Shown here: positions 20,470 to 31,830 of the stretch, piece by piece | Numbering within the stretch: the first letter of the stretch is position 1 | Layout: every line of letters begins with the position of its first letter | Source: Sepiola atlantica | Lineage: Eukaryota > Mollusca > Cephalopoda > Sepiida > Sepiolidae | Direction: 5' to 3' | NCBI GenBank assembly: GCA_963556195.1 | Contig: OY744532.1 | Location: forward strand, 76,772,153 to 76,836,152 | Length of the DNA stretch: 64,000 nucleotides | The notes under the pieces: generated by a model | What the model was told of the DNA's origin: nothing | The model's input: only the letters and a program-made list of their open reading frames with translations | Database searches by the model: none | Made by a program: the position numbers and the translations under genes

Positions 20470-21446
20470 TAATTTTAGTAAATGCGTGACCGCAAATTTA
20501 GCGGGTTTCCCCCGGCAGCACTTTTAACCCCCGCGACCCCCCCGCGCTAGCATTTTAGCTCACGTGACGCAATCGCCGTCATTTATAAACAGAATAGTCT
20601 TCGTTATTAACAAGTAGCATATATTCCCCCCCTCCCAATATATTTTTTTTGTTTATTATTTTGTTACCTTACGAAATAGAATGAATGATTGATGGATCTT
20701 CCGCAAACCGCCGCCAAACCCACGCACTCTCGTGACCGCCAGAATTTTGGCTCACGTGACACAATCGCCGTCATTTATTAACAGAATAGTCTTCGTTATG
20801 AACACTTAGCATATACTCCCCCCCAATACATTTTTTTTTGTTTATTATTTTGTTACCTTACAAAATAGAATGAACATTGATAGATCTTCCGCAAACCCCC
20901 GCCAAACCCACGCACTTTCGCTGCCACCAGCATTTTATCAACGGTAAATAGTCGTCGTTATTAACAATTAGCATATAATGTTCATTTTATCCCCCCCCTC
21001 AATTATTTCTTATTTTGTTACTTTACGAAATAGAAATAACGTTGATCGATTTTCCACAACCCCCCGCCACAAACACGCACTCTTGCTGCCGCCAGCATTT
21101 TAGCTCACGTGACTCAATCGCAGTCAGTTATCAACAGAGAATAGTCCTCGTTATTAACAATTAGCATACAATGTCATTTTATCCCCCCCCCATCAATTAT
21201 TTCTTATTTTGTTACCTCAAGAAATAGAAATAACGTTGATGAATTTTCCGCCAAAACACCTGCATACACAGTCACTCTCGTTGCTGCCAGAATAGTCTTC
21301 GTTATCTACAATTAGCATATAATGGTCATTTTATCACCCCCTCTCCTGAATACATTTACTTTTTCCTAGACACTTGATCATTTTAAGTGTTGCGCTGAAA
21401 TAATAAAATTATTATTTAGGAACCCATTATAAATTTTATAAAAGAC

Positions 21447-21496
<50 letters not shown>

Positions 21497-22160
21497 TATT
21501 GACCGCCACCGCCAAATGGCTCAAGTGACTCAATCACAGTCATTTAAAAATAAAGAATAGTCTTCATTATTAAAAATAAGCATATAATTGTCTCCCCCTC
21601 ATCGAATACATTTTTCACCCGCCACCAGTGACCGCCACCGCTAAATGGCTCAAGTGACTCAATCGCAGTCATTTAAAAATAAAGAATAGCCTTCATTATT
21701 AAAAATAAGCATATAATTGTCTCCCCTCCCCCCCACCAAATACATTTTTTTTTTTTTTTTTCTTTTTCTACTTTTCCACCTGCCGCCAGTGTCCGCCACC
21801 GCCAAATGGCCTAAGTGACTCAATTGCAGTCATTTAAAAATAAAGAATAGTCTTCATTATTAAAAATAAGCATATAATTGTCCCCCCCCCCCCCCCCCCC
21901 CACCGAATACATTTTTTTTTCGGTTTCTTTTTCTTTTTCTGCTTTTCCAGTAGCCGCTACCGCAACCGCCACCACCGCCAAATGTCTCAAGTGACTCAAT
22001 CGCTGTCATTTAAAAATAAAGAATAGTCTTCATTATTAAAAAGAAGCATATAATTGTTTTCCCCCCTCACCGAATACATTTTTTTCGGTTTATTTTTATT
22101 TTTCTACTTTTCCACCCGCCGCTAGTGACCGCCACCGCCAAATGGCTCAAGTGACTATAA
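20470..22160 (+). repeat. Complex satellite, about 10 diverged units of 130-230 bp
   Basis: Units share CCGCCA..GCCAAATGGCTCA, GTGACTCAATCGCAGTCATT, GAATAGTCTTCATTATTAA and AGCATATAATTGTC, then poly(C) and poly(T) runs. Starts lie near 20490, 20715, 20895, 21065, 21270, 21505, 21630, 21785, 21960 and 22115. Early units read GCTCACGTGAC (an E box, CACGTG); later ones read GCTCAAGTGAC. A (TA)n tract (21452-21494) interrupts it. Confidence 0.85.
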
Positions 22161-22508
22161 TAATTACTATCAAATCGATATTTATGAGGCACCACTTCAT
22201 AAAAAGTAGACCCTCATAGTAAGTAGAAATGGTGGAACACAAGTTTACAATCAGATAGGTGTGAAATCACAAATTCTTAACCAATGAGAATGTCCCTCTG
22301 GGGGCCAATAAATCCCAATATAAACCATCACAATCTGACCAAATATGACAGTTCAGAAGGATATAATCGACTGAGAGAAACTAATTACTACTACTATCAG
22401 CAACAAAGGTTAGTGCTTGACACTTGCACACACATAGACACAGCGAGACATTTGGGAGTTAACAACTTCAATATAGTCAATTTTTCTTTATAATATACCA
22501 TTTTAAAT
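22161..22508. other. Unassigned upstream flank of transposon ORF
   Basis: No motif. It may hold the 5' untranslated part or left end of the transposon whose ORF begins at 22509. Confidence 0.35.
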
Positions 22509-23896
22509 TTGGCTCTTTCTTGGGTTTTTTTTCCTCCTAAAAGTGTAGCTTCAGTTTTCAATCCAAATTTCATCAAACCAAATTTAATACTCAAAGCTTT
22601 AGAGACATTAGCCGATGGAAATTATTTGTTTTCAGCAATATCTTTAGCTTTATATGGCTCGAACGAATTTTGTGAAGAGATAAGGGTAAGAACATGTCTG
22701 TGCATGGCATTGAATTGGGAACAAATTGATGAAACAGTGAGCAGCACCATTAAAAATCTTTCAAGAGACTATAAAATATCTCTAACAGATTGTGCTACAG
22801 CGTCAGGTTGGTCAGATGCATTAACAATGGCATCTGCCGCCCATGCATATGTAATATGTATAAGGAGTATTTATCCTCCAATTAATGGATTACTTGATTT
22901 GTCATTTGTACATTTGAATACTGAATTTGATTTAAAAAAAACAGCTCTAAAAGCATCGCATTAATGTGGACTAGCTGTATGCTATCCGAGAAATGTTGGA
23001 AAAATCTTTGGCAACCAAACCATTTTGTTGCAATTATTGAATGTGCAGGTCGAACTTTTGACAATGTAAACATCAATATTTTTAATGAGGAATCGGGAAG
23101 TTTTCGCCAACAATAAGCTTATAACTAGAGACTGACCAGAATTCTTTGAGCAATAGTAGCATTGTAGATGCAACAAAAAAACTAATCAGCCAATGGATGA
23201 TCAACTAGAAAGGGCCATATCTATTGATGGTGTGGAAGAATCAAATCAATTTTTTGATATTTTGCAAATTTATAAACTGTTTGAAAACTCCACTATTGTT
23301 CTTCAATCTCCCCCTATTCTTGATAAATCAAACTGCTATAGTTTTGCGATAATCATTCAGATTTGGAAAGGATTCGTAAGAATCTAATATTAAGATTTGT
23401 GGACAATGTTGGAGACTGGAATTGCAAGACATATAACTGTCATATTGCTTACTATGTCGAAGAAACGTTTAAGCTTATTTATAAGGGTGATAAAGGATTC
23501 TGCATTCGAAAACAAGTTGATGGCATCCGAAAATTCCTAAAACTTACTTCTCAGTCTACAGAAAAGGAAGTGTTCATCTTCAAAAAGTCTACAGTCAAAA
23601 ATGTTAATAATGATTTCTGCAGATTTATATATTCAATAATTTCTATAAAAAATCCTTAATTTTCTAACAAAATTCTTTATCAATATATCGGCGTTCAACC
23701 AATGAGTGCAGACGATTTGCCGTCTATTATCTGCTATATAGATGACCAAATTGCTGATTTTAAAACGAATTGTAAGCAGAAATATATAATTGTTGGTATA
23801 GACAGGACTTTTAATCTAGGACCCTACTTTCTTACTATGTTTACATATAAAAATCAAAGAATTATTAGAAAGAAAACAGGAGATCATCCGATATAG
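22509..23896 (+). mobile_element. DNA-transposon gene relic with OTU-like domain
   Basis: The first open stretch (22509-22964) has ADGNYLFSAISLALYGSNEF, which matches the OTU cysteine-protease motif DGNCLFRA except that the catalytic Cys codon reads Tyr (TAT), followed by EEIRVRTCLCMAL and SGWSDALTMASAAHAY. Later pieces, each separated by stops or shifts, read FCIRKQVDGIRKF (about 23500) and IIVGIDRTFNLGPYFLTMFT (about 23785), where GIDRTFNLG looks like the first catalytic Asp of a transposase-like domain. The copy is cut off at 23896 by the SINE/LINE chimera. The family name is not certain. Confidence 0.65.
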
Positions 23897-24210
23897 CCAG
23901 GGTTTTTTACCCCGCCCAATAAACCGGTATTGTCTGGGTCTTCGGGTTTGGATTCACACCGGTCTAACGGTTGTCCGTCCTGTGCAGTTCTAGGAGGTGC
24001 ACCCTCCCAGGCTTTGCCTCCCCTCTTTGGGGAGGAGTAAGTTTATTGCTTACTGCTTGAGGCGCCCCTACCGGGGAATGCTAACGGGGCTGTCCAGGCA
24101 ATTTTTAAACAACCAGAGTGCTCAAATTCTCGAGCGCTGGTTTTTTCCCACTTTCCCGACCTTGTCACATCTTATCTTGTGGGAGGAAGATAAATAGAAT
24201 CTCGAAGTTG
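23897..24210 (+). mobile_element. U2-SINE family, headless subtype, copy fused to LINE
   Basis: Begins CCAGGGTTTTTTACCCCGCC, the same 5' boundary as at 9303 with an unrelated left flank, and carries the same body (CAGTTCTAGGAGGTGCACCC, CTACCGGGGAATGC). It runs into the same LINE at GGAAGATAAATAGAATCTCG, with an extra 17 bases (CATAAGTAGTATTTG region) absent from the first copy. Confidence 0.8.
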
Positions 24211-24756
24211 CATAAGTAGTATTTGGTCAAGCTATAAGAATTGAAAAAGAAATGGTATGGGAAGCTGAGAGTAAGATGAAGAAAGGTAAAACTGGAGGAC
24301 CCTCAGACGATGCTGCAGACATTTTGAAGGCTGTAGGTAAACTAGGCATTGAGATGATCAGATTTGACAAATCAGATCATAAAAGAAGGGGTTGTTGCAA
24401 AAGTACAATCGTGAATACGACGAGGGTAACGAAGGAGCTCTGGATAGTCAGTAATTACAGAGGCTTAAAATTGATGGATCAGGTTCTGAAAGTGATTGAG
24501 AATAATTGAGCAGCAAATAAGTCAAATAAGCATAGATAAAATGCGGTTTGGTTTTATGACTAATCGAAGTACCACTAGTGCTATATTTATCCTGAGACAA
24601 ATACAAAAGAAGTATTTTGGTAAGGAGAACTTGGTGTTGCTTTTGTGGATTTGGAGAAAGCTTTTGACAGTTTTATGAGATGTTGTCTGGTGGGCTTTGC
24701 ATAAATTAGAGGCAAGCAATTGATTGGTGAAGGTTGTTCAAGCAATGTACAGAAAT
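24211..24756 (+). mobile_element. LINE (RTE-like) fragment of the chimera
   Basis: Nearly identical to 9620-10150, including MVWEAESKMKKGK (24252) and RFGFMTNRSTTSAIFILRQI (about 24541). It stops at GTACAGAAAT, well before the YADD site, and passes without a gap into SINE tail sequence. Confidence 0.85.
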
Positions 24757-24800
24757 TCTCAAGCGCTGGTTCTTTCCCACTTTCCCGACCTTGTGTCACA
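24757..24800 (+). mobile_element. SINE tail fragment joined to LINE
   Basis: TCTCAAGCGCTGGTTCTTTC and CCACTTTCCCGACCTTGTGT are the last part of the SINE body, now downstream of the LINE piece. The junction lies in a shared CAGAAAT/CTCAA word, as expected for a template switch or microhomology-mediated join. Confidence 0.7.
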
Positions 24801-25370
24801 TACATAGCATAATAATTTGAAAGAATGCTATTTAAAAAATACAATTTAACTACGAAATTTAATCCACGATAATCGATTTCGATTTCTTCATAAACAACTC
24901 AGACATTTTGATTTTTTTTTGTTAATAATTGAAAAAAAAACCCAAAAAACAACTTAATTACTTCGAAATTTGAAAGAAATTTGAAAGCCTGTAAACTGTC
25001 GAATTAGAAAGTAATTTGTGGCTTTAAAGTTTTTAGCAAATCTTCATGTATTAAAAGATTGAAAGTTTTGGAAGCTATTTACGACCAATCATTTTAGAAA
25101 TAGAGATTAAAAGTAAAACAACATTACCTTGACAACAATTAGTTAGAAAAATGGGACAAAGTCCATTTCTAATACATGAAACAACTTTATTGAATCTTCC
25201 TCATTAGGAAAGCGATTAGTATGTCCATGAGTATGGACAAAGGCAAAAGTTAGGAATTTCCTGTGTGGGGGAAAAGAGAATTGTTCATATTGTTGAATGG
25301 TTGTATACCGTTATCGTGTCCATGTGTGTCTGTACACCGGTGTGAAAATCAGTTCACGTGTGTGTGTATG
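24801..25370. other. A/T-rich, no feature seen
   Basis: No ORF with motif, no tandem repeat. Confidence 0.5.
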
Positions 25371-26500
25371 TGTTATATTATATATATATTCACATTAGTT
25401 TTAAATTTCTGCATGTCAGTAGAGTCGGAGAAACGGGGAGCAGAGAGGATGTTCCAAAGACCGGCATCCGTAGGAAAGAAGCTATTAGAGTAGAAGGTTC
25501 TGCGGCATCTGGGGACCTCCACAGTGAATGGATGGGATTTAGCTGATTGTTGGGTTGGTCGAGTGTATTTACGTCGAGGGGGCACCACAGCAGCAAGTCA
25601 CTGGAGCACATTCCATTGAAATACTTGTAAAACAAGCACAAGGATGCAACATTGTGGCGATGAGATAGGGGCTTGAACTTGGTTGATAGTGAGGGACTTA
25701 TTGGATTAGAGACTCTTTTTTTTTTTAACCTTTTCTAAGAGGGAGAAACTAGTGGAGGATGCACCATCCCAGATGTGGCAACAATACTCCATGCATGAGC
25801 GGATGGTGACTTTGTAGAGATATAGGATACTGTCATATGTGAGAAGTTTTCTAGCACGGTAGAGGGAGCCCACTTTCTTTGCAGCAGCAGTGGCAATGTC
25901 TTCTATGTATTTGTTCCAATTAATGTTACCTGTGAATGTTAGGCCGAGGAGTTTGAATGTTGAACTCTCAGGTAGGGTGTTATTTGTCATAACGATCGGT
26001 GGCCGAAAAGGTTTCTTGTAGTTATTGAAGGAGAGGAGCTTTGTCTTAGCAGCATTAATGTTGCAATCTATTTATAACCCCATTCCACTACAAACTCGAG
26101 GTCACTTTTTAAGGATTCAGCCATTGCCTCGGATATGTATGCGCCTGTTTTGCCCACATGATGAGAGTAGAGCGTAGTGTCGTCAGCAAATATACCCATC
26201 TCAGACACAATGTCATCAGGGGGGTCGTGTATGAAAATCAGGAACAATGAAGGTCCAAGGATCGATCCCTGAAGTACATCCGCATTAATGTCATGTTGTT
26301 TGGATAAACGGCCATCGAGGACAACCTGGATTTTTCTTTTGGTTAGGAAGGATCTGCTATATTAAATATTCGTCCAGTAATACCATATGAATGAATTTTT
26401 ATGAGAAGCCCTTTATGCTAGACCTTGTCAAAGGCTTTGGATATATCAAGTGAAGATAGTCTTGCTACATGTCTAGCTGACAGGGAAGAGTGTTGATGTC
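25371..26500 (-). mobile_element. Jockey-like LINE, reverse transcriptase relic
   Basis: Minus-strand reading: LSSLDISKAFDKV (about 26460), the catalytic FADD at 26179-26190 followed by TTLYS, then at 25990-25706 FKLLGLTFTGNINWNKYIED, KKVGSLYRARKLLT and RSCMEYCCHIWDGASSTSFS, and further down VPRCRRTFYSNSFFPTDAGL and WNILSAP in shifted frames. The order matches the RT palm, thumb and C-terminal part of jockey-type LINEs. Multiple stops and shifts make it dead. The truncation at about 26500 removes the front of RT. Confidence 0.85.
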
Positions 26501-26939
26501 TTTTTTCATGGGTGCATGGAAGCTCTCTGCCTGCTCTGCAAATCCTCAAAGGTCTTGGTGTTGTCCTTCAAAGGTTCCGTCGAAATTAGTCTGCACAGGA
26601 GTCTGATTGGTCATTGTGTGACCAAACCACCTCGCAGGGGCTGCTCTCCACAAGAGGAAAGAAATGACTGCTACAAAGTGAACCCACATTAATTAACTAC
26701 TCGAGTATCAGTCCCATCAAAAGTGACGGAAAGATTTGTATTTTTCGAACAGATCAAATAATAATAATAATAAAAAATAAGTAAACATTTTAAATCGCAA
26801 TAAAATTTATTAACATTCAAGCAAAGAACTATTTACATCAGTTTCTTGTTGGGTATGGTTTAATGAAATTTATGATGAGGCATGATTGAAGAGAAAATAA
26901 CAAAAATTACTGTCTGTGAAGCGCTCTTTAGCCTAGAGA
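26501..26939. other. Unassigned
   Basis: No motif-bearing ORF. A short (AATA)n-like run is at 26757. Confidence 0.45.
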
Positions 26940-27040
26940 TGGTGTCTCGATAAAGGCACTGGTCCCCATAACCTCACTAGGTTGGTATCAGGAAGGGAAT
27001 CCGGCCTCTAAAAATCTTGCTTCAACTAAGGAAATGACTT
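26940..27040 (+). mobile_element. tRNA-derived SINE 3' fragment (possible)
   Basis: GTTGGTATCAGGAAGGGAAT and CCGGCCTCTAAAAATC resemble the conserved 3' part of cephalopod tRNA-derived SINEs as I know them (GGCGTTAGGAAGGGCATCC-type). The tRNA-like head is unclear. Confidence 0.4.
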
Positions 27041-27049
27041 CCAAAGAAA

Positions 27050-27195
27050 TTCAGTTGCATTTCAGGTTATGTAGTTTAAATAAAATCCTGGCCAGATATA
27101 GATTAGTTTGGAAGTCAATTTCTAAAAGTCGTCCAACATATGGCATCATGTAAAACGGACGTTAAGCTGAATAATATGATGATGATCATGATGCC
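27050..27195 (+). mobile_element. LINE (RTE-like) 3' end
   Basis: CTGGCCAGATATAGATTAGT, TTGGAAGTCAATTTC and TAAAACGGACGTTAA followed by ATGATGATGATCATGATG: the last 140 bp of the family at 9604 and 34190, with its trinucleotide tail. Confidence 0.75.
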
Positions 27196-27390
27196 TTGCA
27201 CAGGGATTGAACTCGCAGCCTTCAAATTATGAGACTTTTGTGTTTAATACATCTTCCCCCTCCATCTATTCTCCTCTTCCCATCATTTCTCGTCTCCTTC
27301 GTCCGTCATTGTTGTTACATGTTTCATCCAACATTTAAATAAAACAAATTATCCTGTAAGGATACAATTTGAAAAAATTCAAAATATATC

Positions 27391-27700
27391 TTGAATATTG
27401 ACTCGATTGAACTCCAATTTCTGGTTCTTCCTTGTAGAACATTCACAGCAAGAACTCTTTTCTCTCTACCACAACAAAAAGCTTTCTTTTCTTCAGCTGT
27501 GTGCTTAGCATCACACGGAATTTTCGCAAACCAAGCTTCTTCGCAAGGGCTTCCTGTCTGTGGAACACATTACCATGGTACTGCTTCCCTGCAGATTACA
27601 ACTTGGTCTTCTTCGAATCCAATGTCAACAGATTCCCATAAAGAACCGTATTCGAACTTGGTCCTGACAATCATTCCATCTCATTAATGCTTATCCTTGA
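27391..27700 (-). repeat. Dispersed repeat with protein-like reading, inverted copy
   Basis: Minus strand reads VDIGFEEDQVVICREAVPW and, further on, LAVNVLQGRTRNWSS. The plus-strand ORF at 28519 reads VSIGFENDHVVVSWEAAPW and VNVLQRGTIDWSS. The similarity shows a repeat family, in opposite orientations. It may be part of a larger LINE. Both copies are open or nearly so, but the product is unknown. Confidence 0.6.
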
Positions 27701-28384
27701 GTGGCATTTGGCCTTGATAACCACTTTTATTATTAGTAAAAAAAATTGAATGCTGACCATGACTATTAACCTTTTTGCTGTTGGATTGGTTATTTAATAC
27801 TGAAATAAAATATTAATTGGAAATTGTTTATTTTCTCTATTTGATGGCAAATTATTTAACAGTGTTACATTCAGCACAAAGGCTGGTATCTTAATGTATG
27901 CGAACACTGCATAATTGACGAGAGCCCCACAAAAACAGGGGCCACATACTAATCTATGTATGTTATGATGACTCGTTGGAAATAAAGAGATACTGTTATC
28001 TTCAAAATTACTTGAATGATCTCCCTTGAATTACTGGCCAACGTGTGGAATGCACTCTTCTGTCAAAGTAAAAAAAAAAAAAAAAAAAAACTCCCTCCCC
28101 CCTACATTTTTCATCTTTCCTGCTGGCTTTTTCAAAGCTATCGGACATGCTCAGATCAGCTGCCATCTTTGCATGGCCTTCACAACCCTGACGCCATGCC
28201 TGATGGACGTCCTTCACAGTCGCAATCATTAGATTCCCTTTTCTGGTAGCAATCACTGAGATTCTCGGACTTGCCTGCACATATACAGGCATCTCTCTCT
28301 TGTACTTATACATGCATCTCTCTCTTTTTCAATCTTGGTAATACATGCCTTTAATGATTGTATTGGTACCTTTTTTTTTATATA
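27701..28384. other. Unassigned; poly(A) tract near 28068
   Basis: A 22-base A run lies at 28069-28090. The ORFs across it read poly-Lys or poly-Phe and are artefacts. Confidence 0.5.
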
Positions 28385-28780
28385 CTAACGAGTCCCACTT
28401 ATCAAGGTCCAAAGGCCACTCGAGGATAAGGGTTAATGAGTTTGTCAGGTAGATGGTAAGACAACACCATGACGATTGGTAAAAATGGTTGATACTGGGC
28501 AGAATTTGATTATTTAAGATGACGGCTCAACAATTTGTTAGCATTGGATTTGAAAACGATCATGTTGTAGTCAGCTGGGAAGCAGCCCCGTGGTATTGTA
28601 TTCCGCACATTGGTAGTTCTTGGAAACATTGCTCATGGAAGTTTTGTTTTAAGTACACAGAAAAGAAAGGAAAATTATATGCAGTGGTTGTAGCTAGACG
28701 AGTTTTTGTTGTGAATGTTTTACAGAGAGGAACTATAGACTGGAGCTCAGTCGAGCACCACCTACCATAAAAATAACGAT
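28385..28780 (+). repeat. Dispersed repeat, plus copy
   Basis: Starts near ACTAACGAGTCCCACTTATC with AAGGCCACTCGAGGATAAGG, and contains an 83-codon ORF (28519-28770). It matches 29925-30172 plus 30654-30780, where a LINE has been inserted. The first phrase also recurs at 38500 and 37850. Confidence 0.65.
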
Positions 28781-29560
28781 AGAGTAGAGAAAGACTAGCA
28801 ACATCTCTTCTGTGAGAAAGAGGCTGTGAGAAAGAGAAGAGGACCCCCCCACCCCCACTAGATTTTGAAGTCGATTTTGTATTCTGTCGATGTATTCTTT
28901 CACTTAATGATTATCTGTTCTCCCTTTGTATATCACCTCATATTAAGTACACCTCGCATGTTGCGTGTCCCCCTTTTACGTTTGTGTTTGACAACTTATT
29001 GTTGTGAGAATAAACGTATGTATATGTAAATCCAACTGTTTCTTCATCATTATCCGGTTTTCTCTGTGGCGGAATTGATGATCTTGAGCCAGAATCGAGC
29101 GGTGGAGATGGCCCGGACTTACTTCATCCCCGCAGTAAGAGGGTCCGCCTTTGCCTGGCTTGCAGATGGAAAGGGAAACAAGTTTTGGCTTACTAGTTTT
29201 CTAGTGAGGATTAAACTCGCAACCTCGAAGTAACAAATCTATTGGTTGCTGCAAAATTATACGTGGATTCGCCTTGATGACAAATAGTCAGCCAGTGGAT
29301 TGTTTTTTCTGATTGGTTAAGCAAAATTAACTGAAGGAAAATCTGCTAATGAAAAGAGAAGAAAATCAGGAGAAGAAAAAAGCGAGTGTCGAGTGAGATT
29401 CTGCGGTGAGCAGAATTTTTTTTCATTCATTGGAGCTCAACGTTACACAGAAGGTTTTTGTGCTTCTACAGGAATTGAACCGAACTGGGTTTTTTTTTGT
29501 TTAACGTTTGGAGTTTAGTCATAGACTTCTGAATTCCCACTTTCATTCTCTTTCTCTCAA
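28781..29560 (+). mobile_element. LTR-retrotransposon-like leader repeat, copy 2
   Basis: 29065-29560 matches 17401-17880 (ATCGAGCGGTGGAGATGGCC; CTGATTGGTTAAGC; AAATTAACTG). The preceding 28811-29064 has a U3/R/U5-like layout with AATAAA (29012) and ends before CTGTGGCGGAATTGATG, a possible primer-binding site. No second LTR or gag/pol is visible. Confidence 0.4.
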
Positions 29561-29624
29561 TCTTCGTGTATGTTACTTATAACACAATACTCAAAATGGG
29601 AACCACGTGTTCAGTGAAAGTCAA

Positions 29625-29890
29625 CTGCTATCTCAACTGATCTACATCTACTAATCAAAGCACTCTCATCCATTCTTTTAATATGACCAAACCAATGAAG
29701 TCTCCTATTCTGCACATATCTCCTTATAATGTCCAGATTGTTGTCAAATCTAAGCCTGTCTTTAAAACTCACATTCCACATCCATCATATCATTCTCATA
29801 TGATCATGTTTCATTTCACTTCCATACACCATCACACTATGTCTAAATACCCGATAGACTCTCCCTTGATCGACAGTGGTAATACTCTGC
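29625..29890 (-). mobile_element. LINE (RTE-like) C-terminal fragment
   Basis: The reverse complement of the family tail at 10850-11110. Plus-strand words such as CATCTACTAATCAA..CACTCTCATCCATTCTTTTA and CTGCACATATCTCCTTATA pair with the VEDMRCMEKND-to-RTVEVAG segment. Broken by substitutions; no open frame on the coding strand. Confidence 0.7.
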
Positions 29891-29924
29891 TAGTTAGTAA
29901 AGACAGTATGTTTTATTTATTTAT

Positions 29925-30172
29925 TTTTTTTTACTGACGGTCCACTAATTATCAAGGCCAGGAGACTACTCGAGGATAAGAGTTAAAAAGATTGCCAGTT
30001 GGACGATGATCGCCACCACGAGAGGAATAGAATCAATGGGTGGAATGGGCAGAAGATTACTTAATAAGAATTGCTTATCCAAGAGGACAGCTCAACAAGT
30101 ATATTTTTACATTAGACTTGAAGACGACCATATTGTAGTCGGTCGGGAAGTAGCCTCGTCATATTTGGGCGG
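29925..30172 (+). repeat. Dispersed repeat, 5' half, split by LINE insertion
   Basis: ACTGACGGTCCACTAATTAT, GACTACTCGAGGATAAG and GACGACCATATTGTAGTCGG align with 28385-28600. The other half resumes at 30654 (GGAAAGAAACTTTGTTCATG to GTAGTTAGACGAGTTTTGTG, ending about 30780). Confidence 0.65.
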
Positions 30173-30653
30173 GTGAATCTCTGTCCCATTTGAGGGTTCT
30201 TGATAAGGTGCAAAAACGTATCTGTAATTTGATTGGCCACACCCTTTCTTCTTCCTTGCACCCTCTCTCTCGCAGACGTGATGTTGCTAGTCTCAGTCTT
30301 TTCTATAAATACTATTATGACATGTGTTTTTCAGAATTATGTGATCTATTCCCTGCTTCTTTTGTTCCAGCTCGTTGGTCTAGTGGTCTCCATTAATTCG
30401 CTGTTTTGATACTTCATTGTAATACAGCTTCCTATTCCAGTAGCTTCTTTCCAAAAACTGCAGGCTTGTGGAACTCTCTTCCTGCTGACTGTTTTCCTCC
30501 TACCAAGACCAAGGCTATAGCCTTGGTCTTTTCAGGACTAAGGCAAATAGGCATCTCTTGTCGTTGCGATAATCATTTTTCGTTCTTGTTAGCTCCTTCC
30601 ATCCAATGACTTCATGCCTTGTCTGGAGTGATTTTTATTTAAAAAAAAAAAAA
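30173..30653 (+). mobile_element. Jockey-like LINE, 5'-truncated insertion with poly(A)
   Basis: Reads VLDKVQKRICNLIGHTLSSS, LHPLSRRRDVASLSLFYKYY, FFPKTAGLWNSLP: the C-terminal end of the same LINE type as 25371, ending in a 13-A tail at 30641-30653. Flanking halves of one repeat on each side show it inserted here. The GCCTTGGTCTTTTC region is duplicated (30508-30540). Confidence 0.8.
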
Positions 30654-30780
30654 TCTTGCTCCCCAAATGGGATGTTCAAGGAAAGAAACTTTGTTCATGG
30701 AAGTTCCATTTGGTTTTTGGTAGAGAGCAAAAGGGAAGTTCTTTGCTGTGGTTGTAGTTAGACGAGTTTTGTGAACTTAC

Positions 30781-31064
30781 TCCATCCACTTCTAACCCTT
30801 GCAATGATTGTAATGAACAATATTAATGTTAATTCCTGTGTGTTTTCCAAGGCTAATGATGTGTTGTTCAAACGTTTGTATTGATCAATCTTTGCCATGT
30901 TTTCTCCCTTATAAATGAATGTGTTTGTGCAGTCATTTCACTAAAAATAGTCGATGTTTACGAATCCGCATGGCGCACTGTTTTTGACTGGATTGATTCT
31001 GTTCTTGATATTGTTTTCCCAGATTCTTTCTTGAATCAGATCCCCACAGAAAGGACTACTTGAA
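30781..31064. other. Unassigned
   Basis: Includes a 60-codon ORF (30881-31063) without motif; nothing else seen. Confidence 0.4.
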
Positions 31065-31200
31065 GATTGCTAACATCCATAGTGAAAGTCGTGCTATGGA
31101 ATCAACCAAATTCTGACGTGGCATATCCAGGTGGTCAGTTTGTGTCGTTATCTACTTCACCACCGTCATCTCCTATTAATTTCACTAAGAGGAATATAAT
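31065..31200 (-). mobile_element. tRNA-derived SINE, degenerate
   Basis: The reverse complement of the SINE at 11418 and 50591: GAAAGTCGTGCTATGGAATC, GTGTCGTTATCTACTTCACC. The B box is mutated (AATTCTGACGTGG in place of a GGATTCGAAC-type box). Confidence 0.6.
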
Positions 31201-31289
31201 ACGATAATCATGCCTGCTCAATCGTTGACCTTAGTTGCATGGCTGCAAGGCCTCTTTTCGGTATTGCCTTGCTTCCAATATAATGTAGT

Positions 31290-31830
31290 GTTTACTTTTT
31301 TGTTTTTGTTTACCCCAAACAAGGCATATTGCCACTGAAATGTAAAGGGTTACTGTGATAGGGGCCAGATTTATAACGGGGAACCTGGCCGGGAAGGTGA
31401 GCAACCAGATATTTGTTCACATTACATTTAAATTTCTGCATGTTGGTACAGTCAGGGAAAACAGGGAGTAGGAAGGGAATTCCAAAGGCAAGCGGTCTGA
31501 GGGGAAAAAGCTATTAGAGTAGGAAATCTTCTGGCATCTAGGGACCTCTACAGTGAAGGGGTGGGATTTTGCTGCTAGTTAGGTGGGTCGGGGATATTTA
31601 CGTTTAGAATAGGTTACAAGTGCAGTAAGTTCATCGAAGAACACTCTGCGGAAATATTTGTAAAGCGAGCACAGGGATGCAGCGATGTGTCAGCTTGGCA
31701 GACAGTGCGGGACCTACTAGGTTGAAATTCTTTTTTGCACCCTGTCCAAGAGGGAGAGGCTAGTGGTTAGTGCACCAGCCCAGATGTGGAAACAATACTC
31801 AATGCACAGGCAAATGGTGTTTGTAGAAAA
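31290..31830 (-). mobile_element. Jockey-like LINE 3' fragment
   Basis: Plus-strand words ACCCCAAACAAGGCATATTG, TAAATTTCTGCATGTTGGTA and CCAGCCCAGATGTGGAAACA are shared with the minus-strand LINE at 46001-46545. All frames are closed. The T-rich start corresponds to the poly(A) tail. Confidence 0.75.
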
